Positions 35,461-48,173 are shown, counted from the first letter of the stretch. The stretch is 64,000 bases of DNA from Dama dama (GCF_033118175.1 NC_083701.1:55007001-55071000); one strand, 5' to 3'. Notes: generated by a model not told the origin, from the sequence alone. Translations and numbers: made by a program.

Positions 35461-37657
35461 TTTTTTTTTTTTTTTTTTTTATTAGTTGGAGGCCAATCAC
35501 TTCACAACATTTCAGTGGGTTTTGTCATACATTGATATGAATCAGCCATGGATTTACACGTATTCCCCATCCCGATCCCCCCTCCCACCTCCCTCTCCAC
35601 CCGATTCCTCTGGGTCTTCCCAGTGCACCAGGCCGGAGCACTTGTCTCATGCATCCCACCTGGGCTGGTGATCTGTTTCACCATAGATAGTATACATCCT
35701 GTTCTTTTGAAATATCCCACCCTCACATTCTCCCACAGAGTTCAAAAGTCTGTTCTGTATTTCTGTGTCTCTTTTTCTGTTTTGCATATAGGGTTATCGT
35801 TACCACCTTTCTAAATTCCATATATATGTGTAGGAATGCTGTAATGTTCTTTATCTTTCTGGCTTACCTCACTCTGTATAAGGGGCTCCAGCTTCATCCA
35901 TCTCATTAGGACTGGTTCAAATGAATTCTTTTTAATGGCTGAGTAATATTCCATGGTGTATATGTACCACAGCTTCCTTATCCATTCATCTGCTGATGGG
36001 CATCTAGGTTGCTTCCATGTCCTGGCTATTATAAACAGTGCTGCGATGAACATTGGGGTGCACGTGTCTCTTTCAGATCTGGTTTCCTCAGTGTGTATGC
36101 CAAGAAGTGGGATTGCTGGGTCATATGGCAGTTCTATTTCCAATTTTTTAAGAAATCTCCACACTGTTTTCCATAGCGGCTGTACTAGTTTGCATTCCCA
36201 CCAACAGTGTAAGAGGGTTCCCTTTTCTCCACACCCTCTCCAGCATTTATTGCTTGTAGACTTTTGGATAGCAGCCATCCTGACTGGCGTGTAATGGTAC
36301 CTCATTGTGGTTTTGATTTTCATTTCTCTAATAATGAGTGATGTTGAGCATCTTTTCATGTGTTTGTTAGCCCATCTGTATGTCTTCTTTGGAGAAATGT
36401 CTGTTTAGTTCTTTGCCCCATTTTTTGATTGGGTCATTTATTTTTCTGGAATTGAGCTTCAGGAGTTGCTTGTATATTTTTGAGATTAATCCTTTGTCTG
36501 TTGCTTCATTTGCTATTATTTTCTCCCAGTCTGAGGGCTGTCTTTTCACCTTACTTATAGTTTCCTTTGTTGTGCAAAAGCTTTTAAGTTTCATTAGGTC
36601 CCACTTGTTTATTTTTGCTTTTATTTCCAATATTCTGGGAGGTGGGTCATAGAGGATCTTGCTGTGATTTATGTTGGAGAGTGTTTTGCCTATGTTCTCC
36701 TCTAGGAGTTTTATAGTTTCTGCTCTTACATTTAGATATTTAATCCATTTTGAGTTAATTTTTGTGTATGGTGTTAGAAAGTGTTCTAGTTTCATTCTTT
36801 TACAAGTGGTTGACCAGTTTTCCCAGCACCACTTGTTAAAGAGGTTGTCTTTTTTCCATTGTATATCCTTGCCTCCTTTGTCAAAGATAAGGTGTCCATA
36901 GGTTCGTGGATTTATCTCTGGGCTTTCTATTCTGTTCCATTGATCTATATTTCTGTCTTTGTGCCAGTACCATACTGTCTTGATGACTGTGGCTTTGTAG
37001 TAGAGTCTGAAGTCAGGCAGGTTGATTCCTCCAGTTCCATTCTTCTTTCTCAAGATTACTTTGGCTATTCGAGGTTTTTTGTATTTCCATACAAATTGTG
37101 AAATTATTTGTTCTAGTTCTGTGAAAAATACCGTTGGTAGCCTGATAGGGATTGCATTGAATCTATAGATTGCTTTGGGTAGAATAGCCATTTTGACAAT
37201 ATTGATTCTTCCAATCCATGAACACGGTATGTTTCTCCATCTGTTTGTGTCCTCTTTGATTTCTTTCATCAGTGTTTTATAGTTTTCTATGTATAGGTCT
37301 TTTGTTTCTTTAGGTAGATATACTCCTAAGTATTTTATTCTTTTTGTTGCAATGGTGAATGGTATTGTTTGCTTAATTTCTCTTTCTGTTTTTTCATTGT
37401 TAGTATATAGGAATGCAAGGGATTTCTGTGTGTTAATTTTATATCCTGCAACTTTACTATATTCATTGATTAGCTCTAGTAATTTTCTGGTAGAGTCTTT
37501 AGGGTTTTCTATGTAGAGGATCATGTCTTCTGCAAACAGTGAGAGTTTCACTTCTTCTTTTCCTATCTGGATTCCTTTTATTTCTTTTTCTGCTCTGATT
37601 GCTGTGGCCAAAACTTCCAACACTATGTTGAATAGTAGTGGTGAGAGTGGGCACCCT
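35461..37657 (-). mobile_element. Young ruminant L1, truncated in RT, with target duplication
   Basis: Left edge is a T-run (reverse A-tail), then the 3' UTR and ORF2. On the - strand, 37623-36367 (418 residues) starts at LEVLATAIRAEKEIKG and carries the RT end, though the ADD position reads FAEDMILY instead of FADDMILY. 36359-35811 (182 residues) continues with KRCSTSLIIREMKIKTTMRY and the CWRGCGEKGTLLHCWWEC knuckle. A one-base insertion at about 36370 separates the two frames. An exact 11-base duplication tgaactttccc (35450-35460 and 37658-37668) flanks the element. It matches the L1 at 27043-30880 closely but lies in the opposite orientation. Confidence 0.96.
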
Positions 37658-37668
37658 TGAACTTTCCC

Positions 37669-38934
37669 ATTTTTATCCTAAATATTCTTGCCCCAATTTC
37701 ACTAACTTCAACTTTTCATTTATTTTTCTATTAATACATTTGTTCTGCTAGTCTCTCAAATGCTATCCTATCCTTGTATGATAAAATATTTAAAATTTTC
37801 ACATGGAATATAGTGTCCTTTTAGTTTTGTTATGTATTTTGTGGGCATTAAGAAAAGACTGAATGGACTGGGATGGTAGTTACTGTAAAATTTTCAAGGG
37901 TTCTTTTATGGTAAACTTGGACATGCTTGTCATGTTTGTTCATACCCCTGAATTATGAAGGCAGAGACATAAGGGCAACTCTGGCTTTGAAAGTAGATGC
38001 TTAACATAATTCTGATTAAGAGGTTAAGCAGTATGAAAAGTATGTCAAAGATTTAAATAGACTCTCATATTAATCTATGCTGAATCATTAAAGCAAACTG
38101 CCATGGACCACCTCCCCCAGCACTGGAACACATTGCTAATCTAAACACTGTTGAACTAAACACAAGTCTCAGAATCCCTCCCAGCAAAGCTCTTCCAAGG
38201 AAACACTACCAACAGATTGGAGTTGACAGATGAGTCATAACGTTTGCGAGGTATAATATTTTTTATTTCCAGCTCAACTTAAAGCCCTAGATGGTGGCAA
38301 CTGTTGTCTCTCAGAAATACCCTCTGAAGTATTCCATGTCCTGTTTTTCAAACCTTCCCATGAAAGTACCCTTAAAGACAGAGAAAAGTGAATTTACAAC
38401 TCTAGGATTTTAACATGGAGCCAACTTATTGAAAATTTGAAGTGTTTCAGCATCCTGATTGAAATATACAAATTATTTATGCAACATAAAAATTTTAATA
38501 TAAAAATGTCATGCAAATTTTGCATTCTACTCAGTAAAATGTTTATATATAAAACCACTTCCCCAGCCTTCTGCATCCCCACCCCCCACCACAAACCTGG
38601 AGTGAAATCATGTCCCAAGATGTTTCATGCTTATTGGGTCCTGTGACTTCATATACTCCTTGGCACATAGTCACTCATACTTGAAGACATGCATATCCCC
38701 TTTAAGTAGCTCAGCAGTGGCCCTTTGCTGGTGTTCTGAAATTCTCTAATGGCGTAACCAGCTCGCTTCTCCATGGGTTTTATAACCTTAGCTTCCATGG
38801 CAGCATGCTGTCTGGGTGCACATCCAGCTCTAATTCTTTCCTATTGGTTCCCTTTCTCCCTCCTACTTTGGTTTTCAATATAAAATTGAACCACAACCCT
38901 TCCTCTCTAGGTCTGTTTTGAAGAGAGGTTATCA
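37669..38934. other. Unique intergenic DNA
   Basis: Nothing recognised. Confidence 0.6.
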
Positions 38935-39250
38935 GATTTTTTTCTGTAAAGGGCCAGATAACTAATATTTTAGATTTTACAAGCCACATGTCTCGGTCAC
39001 AGCTACTCAATCCTGTCCTCTTGTAGCACAAAACCAGCCTTAAGACAATATATAAACCAATGGCTATGGCTATAGTGCAATAAAATTGTATGTACACTTA
39101 CATATGAATTTGTTTTCACATGTCTTGATATATTACTCTTCCTCTGATTTTTTCCCACCCATTTAAAAAATGTAAAATTGTTAGCTCACCAGTTATGTAA
39201 AAATAAGTGGGAGACTGGATTTAGCCACAGGCTGGGTTTGTTGACCCTTG
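38935..39250. mobile_element. Ancient eutherian DNA-transposon-type repeat
   Basis: ttttctgtaaagggccagat, aatattttagattttacaagcc, caaaaccagccttaagacaa and gctgggtttgttgaccc follow in order a widespread mammalian repeat whose ends read ...tttgccgacccc. About 90 unrelated bases (39095-39200) interrupt it. I do not name the subfamily. Confidence 0.65.
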
Positions 39251-40069
39251 TTGGTCCAGGACTATCCTGAATCCTTGATATAAAAAATAACTTGTTGGCT
39301 TGTGGACTCCACTTGCAAACTCTTTGAGAGGCTGCCTCTAACTCTGCCTCAGCTCTCCACACTCTGCCTCTGGAGGCATCCAATAAATGCATTGAATGCA
39401 TATGCCATTTTAAAACCACCCTGTGTGTGGCGATAAGTACAGAATTGATATTTCCACTCTTGATATCTCACTCCAATTCTAGTTTTATTTCTTACTGGCC
39501 ACAAACTCTTAGTATATTTCTGGCCCAAACCTGAAGTGAAACAGTAAAAACTCAAAAACCAAAATTATTTTTTCTAAGTTCTCTCCTTTATAACTTCATT
39601 GTGGCAACTATCTTCTAGCATAGTGGAGCCCTTGTGTTCTGCTTAGAGAATCATACCTATACTTTATCTTCTGTCCCCTCAACATCAAGACCTCCCCATC
39701 TTTTTTCTGTAACAGGCATCAGTGGTGTACTCTTTGTTCTTCTAGAAGTGAACTCGTTTTAGACACAGCAAAAGACACTTTTCAAAATGATTATTTGATT
39801 ACACATACTGGCTTATTTATACTTCTGGGGCCTATAATTCCTTAATTGTATTCCCCCATTATCTTAGTGCCTTTTCTTTTCATTAGAGTTTAGCTCCATT
39901 TCCTGTATTAGCCTATGAACACAGAATATGCCATGTCTTTTTAAAACTGAAATTTTATAGACAATGATTGTAGTGCCCTTGTTTTCCAACTTATTCATTT
40001 TGGCTGCTCAATGATTTTTAGACTGTGTCATCCTGTGCTCTTCTACTATGGACAACAGAACAGTTTATG
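39251..40069. other. Unique intergenic DNA
   Basis: Nothing recognised. Confidence 0.6.
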
Positions 40070-40700
40070 TGATAATGGCAGAAGTGTTAAGGAAGATCTC
40101 TCTCAAGAGGTGGACTTGGCATGAAGCCTGGACCCTGGTGTATGCCGATCCTGGAAAGAAGTAGCCCAGACACTGGAAACGACCAGTGCAAAGGTCTTGA
40201 GGTGCGAAAAGGGTCAGCATGTTCAAAGTATAGACCAAAGGGAGAAGTTGCTAGAGAGTAGTCAGGAGGAACGTGGGAAAAAATAACAGAATATGTCCCC
40301 TAGGTTTTTTTGCCCTATGCAACAGGATATACAGAGAAGTAAGGAAAACTGGAGCATAAATAAATCCATTTTTCACATACTTAGTTTGAACTGCTTGCTA
40401 AATATCTAAATGGAGATACCACATAGGCAGCTGGATGTAAATATGGAGTTTAGGGAAAAGGTCAGGGCTAGAGATATAACTGTGAGCTGTATCAGTGTGC
40501 AGATGGCACTTGGCACCAAGGAACTTTGTGGGCCGATGCAGAGAATGAACGGACAAAGAGGAGCAAAGAAACACAGAAGCACTCAACCTTCAGACATCAA
40601 CCAAAAGAGGAAATACCAGGAAAGAGACTATGAGAAAGTGTCCAGGGAGGAAAACCAGGAGCAGTCACAACAGAGACCACAAGAGCTGGGATTCAAGGCT
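40070..40700. repeat. Ancient mammal-wide repeat-like segment, unassigned
   Basis: Phrases such as cagtgcaaaggtcttgaggt, taggcagctggatgtaaata and ggtcagggctagagatataa are familiar from old interspersed repeats in many mammals, but I cannot place the family. The open frame 40410-40832 (+) lies inside this and shows no protein feature. Confidence 0.4.
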
Positions 40701-41880
40701 TACACTGTTCCTTTCCCCTTCATTTTAGGAAAAATCACCAGAAGAAGTGAAGGCCAGTTAGGAAAATTTTGTAATAATCAAGGAGTTTGGTCTTTTCAAT
40801 TTTTTCCCCCTCATTTTACACCCCAGAAGTAAAACTTACCAATAGTTTTATTTCTCCTTGAAAACAGTATTGATATAGAATGAACTTAAATCAATTCTTA
40901 AAAACTATGGAAATTATTCTTTACATAAATGTGATAATGATACTTAATTTCAGGTTACCATATTTTACTATACCAATTTCATCTACATTTATGATGAAAT
41001 AATTATCTCAATGACCCAAGTAAGAATTTTCTAATTTCTTTAAAATTTAATGAAATATATCAAGTGAATACCAAAAAAAGACCTGAGAATTAGAGGTCCT
41101 TAAGCCTGTAATTTTCAACAGTGAGGATTTTTTAAACTTGTAATTATTGGGCCACTTTTGTAACAGCTTTCTGATGTAAGACCATACATGTCTGAACAGA
41201 GTTAGGTACTGCACACACATACATAATCATGGTATTTGACTGGAAAACAAGACAAGTATTAATAGTACATTTTTCAGTGTTCACTGTATAAAATAGGATG
41301 GCTAAAGTTTAAGTACTTATATTACATTTTTAAATTAAAATAAATATGTTTCTAATTTGATTTTTTTTTTTTTTTGCTTTTATAATCTTTTTTTCCCATC
41401 ACACATGCTTCTCCCAAATTTAGTCTCTCCTACATATTACTACTATCTAGAAAAACTAAATGTTGTAGAGAACCTAGTGCTTACTTATATTCAGTTCTCT
41501 CCTTTCTTACCATCAAGGAATATTCTATTTCTTAATCCTCTTAGTTAGGTAGGGTCTTGTGATTGACTTTAATCAATAAAACTTGGCTGGAAACTATATG
41601 TGTCATTTCAGGGTTGGGGCACTTAAGAGCAGATATATGCTCTTCATGATTTCTTTTCTTCTTTGGCTGTGACTATAAAGGCAGAACCACAAGATGAAAT
41701 AAACCTGGATTTCTGAGTCAATGCACAGAAAACAGTTGCCTTGGGTAGTTGGTCAACCTAATTCTGATTTTGCACGAGCAAGGAATAAACCTTTATTGTA
41801 TTAATCCATTGAGATTCTGAAGTCATCAGTTACCTTGCATGGTCTGGCATTACTTTGTATAATGCAGTGTTTCAGTGTTT
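40701..41880. other. Unique intergenic DNA
   Basis: Nothing recognised; T-run at 41360-41376. Confidence 0.6.
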
Positions 41881-42260
41881 GGTTCAGTTCAGTCGCTCAG
41901 TTGTGTCTGACTCTTTGTGACCCCATGGACTGCAGCATGCCAGGCCTCCCTGTCCATCACCGATTCCTGGAGTTTACTCAAACTCATGTCCATTGAGTCA
42001 GTGATGCCATCCAACCACCTCATCCTCTGTTGTCCCCTTCTCCTCCCACCTTCAATCCTTCCCAGCATCAGGGCCTTTTCCAATGAGTCAGTTCTTTGCA
42101 TCAGGTGGCCAAAGTGTTGGATTTTCCACTTCAGCATCAGTCCTTCCAATGAATATTCAGGACTGATTTCCTTTAGGATGGACTGGTTGGATCTCCTTGC
42201 AGTCCAAGGGACTCTCAAGGGTCTTCTCCAACATCACAGTTCAAAAGCATCAATTCTTTG
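41881..42260 (-). mobile_element. BovB LINE 3' end
   Basis: Reverse complement of the last ~380 bases of BovB, from ggttcagttcagtcgctcag to gcatcaattctttg. Little diverged. Confidence 0.93.
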
Positions 42261-42604
42261 GTTTCAGAGTAGTGTTTCACTTTTTTTAAGGTCAAGAAAC
42301 TCTTAAACAGTAGATACACAAAAGCAGAAAAATCAAAAGGATATTTGACCAAAATAATCAGCTTATGTAAGTTTAGAGTTAGAACAATGATATCTACTTT
42401 TAGTGAAATGTCTCATTTTGATGTAAGAGATTGACATTCTGATGATGATGGTGCAATAATTTGTTGTCATACTTTCTCAAAGGCTTATAAAATATTCTTA
42501 GATGTTCAAGGCAACACATGATTGCCATAGTTTGTCTCCACACACCTACCCTATGCAACAAGTATAGGCAGCCTATAAAACGCCAATAGTGGGGGCTGAT
42601 CAAG
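42261..42604. other. Unique intergenic DNA
   Basis: Nothing recognised. Confidence 0.5.
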
Positions 42605-44060
42605 CTTCAGTCCTCCTCTTCCCACAGACACACTGAATGCACAGCTACAGAGTGAAACCGCTGAGAGATCCATCAACTAGAGGAATGCCTCCTCCACATT
42701 GGGCAAGTGAGAAAATACCCACCATGAAATGGACAGGAAAGGCTGAGACACACACTTACCATAAACCCTACTCCCAGGACAGCACCATACAATTGAGAGG
42801 GTGCTTCACACTTCCAGCTTCTACCTGAAGGTGGAAGGATTTTTGACCCTATAATTTAGTACCTCAGCTTTTAAGACTCCCACCAGAGAGTCAGGCACCC
42901 AAAACACCTAGCTCTGAAAGCCAATGAAGTTTGTGTCCATGAGACCCACAAGACGATAGCAAACAAAGAAGCAGTTGTTAACTGGTAAAAATGCTCACTA
43001 TGGCTCTCTCCCCAAGGCTCAGTGCAGAGGGAGCAGAAGACGCAAACTGCTCATCTCCCAGTTTTTACCTGAGAGAGGTCCATCTGCATAGTTTGAAAGC
43101 TGCTACCTGAGGCCCCCCTGGTGGCTCAGACGGTAAAGAATCTGCCTGCAGTGCAGGAGACCCGGTTAAATCCTGGGGTCAGGAAGACCCCCTGGAGAAG
43201 GGAATGGCAACCCACTCCATATTCTTGCCTGGGGAACCCCATGGACAGAGGGGCCTGGTGGGCTACAGTCCATGGGGTTGCAAAGAGTCAGACTTGACTG
43301 AGGGACTAACACACACCCGAGGGTTACGCTCTTAACTTATCACACATCCAGGGCCTGCTGTGATCATCCCTGAAGACCACAGATACCAGTGGACACCTCC
43401 CTGTCTTCCTATAGCTGGCTACAAATCACTAGTATCTCCCCAGAAGGAGCTTCTAGACATACCTGCACCCCTGCTGTTGTGCTGCCACTTGAGGAATGGA
43501 TCCCTGGATTGGCTGGCTCTGACAGCCAATTGAGCTTCCACTCATGAAACCCACAAGAACTGTTATTAAATGGCTATCCCCCAAGGTTCAGTGCAAAGGG
43601 GAAAGGCAAAAATGCCTATTTCCTAGTTTCCCAGAAAGGAATAAATCTGCATACTTTAAAAGCTGCTGCCTGAGGGCCAGGCATTTAACTTAAAATGCAC
43701 TTAGGGGCTGACAACTATTGTTCCTGGGGGCCAGGGAAGCTGATGGACACTTCCTCATTTTCTGCCCGTAGGCCACTCCAGGTCACAAGTATCTCCATGA
43801 GGGGAGCCATACTCACATCAGACACCCCAGCTTTCATGGCTATTGCCTGAGGGACAGGCCTCTGATCTCCTGGCTCTAACAGCCAATGGGGATGGCACTC
43901 ATGATCCTACACAAATGCAGTAAGCAAAGAAGTGATTCTTAATGGGTATAGAAGCACACCTCTTTCCCCTCCCCACGATGGCTAAAACCCCAACCCAGAC
44001 TGAGTGAACAGTTGAAAATGACTATCCCCCAAGTTCTCCCAGGAAAGGCTTACCTACGTA
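42605..44060 (+). mobile_element. L1 5'-UTR-like segment with three tandem units
   Basis: A lead-in (ccctactcccaggacagcac, aattgagagggtgcttc) is followed by three related units starting near 42911, 43522 and 43879. Each opens gctctgA/aCAGCCAATgg-like and contains cactcatga..cccacaa, then cccccaaggttcagtgca and a tagtttgaaagctgctacctgagg-like line where preserved. Unit length is about 360-410 bases once the Bov-tA in unit 1 is removed. Style and content fit an older L1 5' UTR. No ORF1 follows. Confidence 0.6.
43112..43313 (+). mobile_element. Bov-tA SINE inside the tandem array
   Basis: Complete Bov-tA from cccccctggtggctcagacgg to gactgagggactaacacac; it splits unit 1 of the array. Confidence 0.95.
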
Positions 44061-44064
44061 ATTC

Positions 44065-44100
44065 CATATATATATATGTATGTGTGTGTGTGTGTGTGTA
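44065..44100. repeat. (TA)n(TG)n microsatellite
   Basis: atatatatatatgta followed by an uninterrupted (TG)n run; likely polymorphic. Confidence 0.9.
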
Positions 44101-44103
44101 TTT

Positions 44104-44178
44104 TGTTTATTTTGTTGTACAGTACAAACTAAAACATTATAAAGCAACTATATTCCAATAAAAATTAATTTTAAAAAA
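44104..44178 (+). mobile_element. L1 3' terminus
   Basis: gtacaaactaaaacattata, then aagcaactatattccaataaa and an A-rich end match a ruminant L1 terminus. Confidence 0.65.
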
Positions 44179-44185
44179 TTTCATG

Positions 44186-45668
44186 TCATGGCAAACATCA
44201 CTAAGAACAAAGCTAGTGGAGGTGATGGAATCCCAGATGAGCTATTTCAAATCCTAAAAGATGATGCTGTGAAAATGCTGCATTCAATATGCCAGCAAAT
44301 TTGGAAAACTCCAGTCCTGGTCCCAGGACTGGAAAGGGTCAGTTTTAATTCCAATACCAAAGAAGGCCAATGCCAAAGAATGTTCAAAGCACCGCACAAC
44401 TGCACTCAATTCACATGCTAGCAAAATAATCCTCAAAATTCTCCAAGTTAGGCTTCAACAGTAGTGAGCTGAGAACTCCCAGATGTTCAAGCAGAATTTA
44501 GAAAAGGTAAAGGAACCAGAGATGAAATTGCCAACATCTGTTGGATCACAGAGAAAGCATGAGAATTCCAGAAAAAATATCAGCTTCTGCTTCCTTGACT
44601 CCACTAAAGCCTTTGACGGTGTGGATCACAACAAACTGTGGAAAATTCTTCAAGAGATGGGAACACCAGGCCACCTTACCTGCCTCCTGAAAAACCTGTA
44701 TGCAGGTCAAAAAGCAACAGTTAGAACTGGACATGGAATAACAGACTGGTTCAAAATTGGGAAAGAAGTACATCAAGGCTGTATATTGTCACCCTGCTTA
44801 TTTAACTTATATTCAGAGTATACCATGAGAAATGCCAGGCTGGATGAAGCACACGCTGGAATCAAGATCGCAGGGAGATATAGCAAGAACCTCAGATATG
44901 CAGATGACACCACCCTAAAGTGAAGAGGAACTAAAGAGCCTTTTGATGAAGGTGAAAGAAGAGAGAGAAAAAGATGGCTTAAAACTCAACATTCAAAAAA
45001 CTAAGATCATGGCATCTGGTCCCATCACTTCATGGCAAATAGTTGGGGAAATGATGGAAGCAGTGAGAGACTTTATTTTCTTGGGCTCCAAAATCACTGC
45101 ATATGGTGAGTGTAGCCATGAAATTAAAAGACGCTTGCCCCATAGAAGAAAAGCTAAGATGTAGAAGTAAAACCTACAGAGTGTGTTAAAAACCAGAGAC
45201 ATTACTTTGCCGACAAAGGTCCGTAAAGTCAAAGCTATGGTTTTCCAGTAGTTGTGTATGAATATGTGTTGGACCATAAAGAAGGCTGAGAGTCAAAGGA
45301 CTGATGCTTTTGAACTGTGGTGTTGGAGAAGACTCTTGAGAGTCCCTTGGACTGCAAGGAGATCCAACCAGTCAATCCTAAAGGAAATCAGTACTGAATA
45401 TTCATTGGAAGGACTGATGCTGAAGCTGAAGGTCCAGTACTTTGGCCACTTGATGCAAAGAGCTAACTTATTGAAAAAGACCCTGATGCTGGGAAAGATA
45501 GAAGTCAGGAGGAGAAGGGGACGACAGAGGATGTGGTGGTTGGATGACATCACCAACTCAATGGACACGAGTTTAAGCAAGCTTCAGGAGATGGTGAAGG
45601 ACAGGGAAGCCTGGAGCACTGCGGTACATGGTTCACAAAATGTTGGACACAACTGAGTAACTGAATTA
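44186..45668 (+). mobile_element. BovB LINE copy A, RT to 3' end
   Basis: Starts in the pre-RT segment (KASGGDGIPDELFQILKDDAVKMLHSICQQIWKT at 44206-44310). The frame at 44483-44923 (146 residues) holds DSTKAFDGVDHNKLW, GCILSPCLFNLYSEY and LRYADDTTL. Frameshifts separate it from the segments at 44943-45164 and 45252-45656. It ends with gtaactgaattac and a 15-base A run. Confidence 0.93.
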
Positions 45669-45794
45669 CAAAAAAAAAAAAAAACAAGTACAAATCTTAA
45701 AAATTTTCCTCTTCAAATAATAAATGACCCTGGCATATCAGGAACTTAATTTATCGCAACTCTTCTTTAAAATTTAGTGAGTTTTATATTGTAC

Positions 45795-47319
45795 CTGAAA
45801 TGCAAAAAGGCAAAATGGTTACCTGTGGAGGTCTTACAAATAGCTGACAGAATAAGAGAAGTGAAAGGCAAAGAGGAAAAGAAAAGCTATATACAATCCA
45901 AATGCAGAGTTTCAAAGATTAGCAAAGAGAGATAAGAAAGACTTCTTAAGTGAACAATGTGAAGAAATAGAGGAAAACAATAGAATGGGAAAGACTAGTG
46001 ATCTCTTAAGAAAATTAGAGATACCAAGGGAATATTTCATGCAAAGATGAGCACGATAAAGGACAGAAACAGTATGAACCTAACAGAAGCAAAAGAGATT
46101 AAGAAGCGGCAAAAATACACAGAAGAACTATACAAAAAAGGTCTTAAAGACCCAGATAACCACAATGGTGTGATCATTCACCTAGAGCCAGACATCCTGG
46201 AGCATTAAGTCAAGAGGGCTTAAGAAAGTATGACTACGAGCAAAGCTAGTGGAGGTGATGGAATTCCAGCTGAGCTATTTCAAATACTAAAAGATGATGC
46301 TGTGAAAGTGCTGCACTCAACATGCCAGAAAATTTGGAAAACTCAGCATTGGCTACAGGACTGGAAAAGGTCAGTTTTCATTCCAATCCCAAAGAAAGGC
46401 AATGCCAAACAGTGTTCAAACTACCACACGATTGCACTCATTTCACATGCTAGCAAGGTAATGCTCAATATCATACAAGCTAGGCTTCAATAGTATGTGA
46501 ACTAAGAGCTTCCAGACGCACAAGATGGATTTAGAAAAGGCAAAGGAACCAAAGATCAAATTGCCAACATCTGCTGAATCACAGAATAAGCAAGAGAATT
46601 CCAGAAAAACATTTACTTCTGTTTCATTGACTACACTTAAAGCCTCTGTGTAGATCACAACAAACTGTAGGAAATTCTTAATAAGATGAGAATACCAGAC
46701 CATCTTACCTGCCCCCTGAGAAACCTGTAAGAAGGTCAAGAAGCAACGGTTAGAACCAGACATGGTTCAAAATTGGGAAAGGAGTACATCAGGCTGTATA
46801 TTGTCACTCTGCTTATTTAACTTCTTTGCAAAGTTCATTGTGTTAAATGCCAGGCTGGATGAAGCATAAGCTGGAATTAAGATTTCTGGGAGAGATATCA
46901 ATAACCTCAGATATGCAGATGACACCACCCTTATGGCAGAAAGCAAAGAGGAAATAAAAAGGCTCCTGATGAAAGTAAATGATAAGAGTGAAAAAGCTGG
47001 TTTAAAACTCAACATTCAAAAAACTAAGATCATGGCATCTGGTCCCATCACTTCATGGCAAATAGATGGGAAAAAATGGAAACAGTGACAGACTATTTTC
47101 TTGGACTCCAAAATCACTGCAGGTGGTGACTGCAGCCATGAAATTAAAAGACGCTTGCTCCATGGAAGAAAAGTTATGACAAATCTAGCAGGGATATCAC
47201 TTTGCCAACAAAGGTCCATATAGTCAAAGCTATGCTTTTTTCTAGTAGCCATGTATGGATGTGAGAGTTGGACCATAAAGAAGGCTGAGTGCTGTGGGGC
47301 TGGAGAAGATTCTTGGAGA
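45795..47319 (+). mobile_element. BovB LINE copy B, pre-RT to post-RT
   Basis: Extends further 5' than copy A (from gcaaaaaggcaaaatggtta), so it covers the linker between endonuclease and RT. RT follows, with FIPIPKKGNAKQCSNYHTIALISHASKVM at 46373-46460 and the YADD line at 46911-46935 (ctcagatatgcagatgacac). Many stops. The last ~28 bases (tgtggggctggagaagattc) are a skipped-ahead BovB piece after an internal deletion. Confidence 0.9.
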
Positions 47320-47438
47320 AGTTGGCTTAAAACTCAACATTCAGAAAACTAAGATCATGGCATCTGGTCCCATCACTTCATGGCAAATAGATGGGGAAAC
47401 AGTGGAAACAGTGAGACCCTTTATTTTGGGGGGCTTTA
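47320..47438 (+). mobile_element. BovB LINE copy C, left part
   Basis: Restarts BovB at a point already covered by copy B (agttggcttaaaactcaaca, gatcatggcatctggtccc), so it belongs to a separate insertion. It stops at tttggggggcttta and continues after 48666. Confidence 0.85.
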
Positions 47439-47742
47439 TTTTTTTTCTTTTTTTTTTTAGAGCTTAGGGAAGATTTATACTTTAGTGGGAGGACCAGGAA
47501 AGAATGAACATACAGGGAAGAAATAATATATTTTCAGCTATAAACAGTAGGGAGAATACAAACTAGAGCAATGAAGATCAGAAAATAATGGGGTTAGTGG
47601 TTGCATGCTCATTTTATTTTGTGCCATTGCAAAGTTAGTTGACATGGGCATTCACTGTGTTTGTGTTCATTTTTGTGTACTCTGACTTCTAAGAACAACA
47701 TTCTTTCCATTCAACATTAGTACACTAAATACCTTCAGGGGG

Positions 47743-47866
47743 ACTTTCCTGGCAGTTCAGTGGTTAAGACTCCATGCTTCCAATGCAGGGGGTGTGGGTT
47801 CGATCCCTGGTTGGAGAACTTAGATCCCACATACCACATAGTGCAGCCAAAAAATAAAAATAAAAT
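47743..47866 (+). mobile_element. tRNA-derived SINE (CHR/Bov-t type)
   Basis: ggactttcctggcagttcag, tgggttcgatccctggttgg and a tail cagccaaaaaataaaaataa follow the short tRNA-Glu-like SINE of cetartiodactyls. The tRNA box B (ggttcgatccc) is intact, but this is a SINE, not a tRNA gene. Confidence 0.9.
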
Positions 47867-47903
47867 ACAAGTACCTTGAAATCTTGTATAGAACTGATTA
47901 TTT

Positions 47904-48173
47904 CATCTTTGGCTGTGCTGGGTCTTCACTGCTGCTCAGGCTTTTCTCCAGTGGCAGTGGGTGGGGGCTACTCTCTACTTGCCAGCATGCCGGCTTCTCA
48001 CTGCCGTGGATTCTCTTGTTGCAGAGCCCTGGCTTTATAGCACAGGGTCAGTAGTTGTGGTGCATGGGTTTAGCTGTTCCAAGACATGTGGGATCTTCCC
48101 AGATCAGGTACTGAACCCGTGTTTCCTACATTGGCAGGCGGATTCTTTACCACTGAGCCAACAGGAAAGCCCC
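47904..48173 (-). mobile_element. CHR-1-type SINE with target duplication
   Basis: Reverse complement of a CHR-type SINE (tttggctgtgctgggtcttc ... caacaggaaagccc). Exact 14-base flanks agaactgattattt at 47890-47903 and 48174-48187. Confidence 0.88.

Noticed and set aside
40410..40832. 140-residue open frame as a small protein gene
   Set aside because: It lies in an old repeat-like segment, with charged low-complexity sequence and no splice, signal or domain feature.
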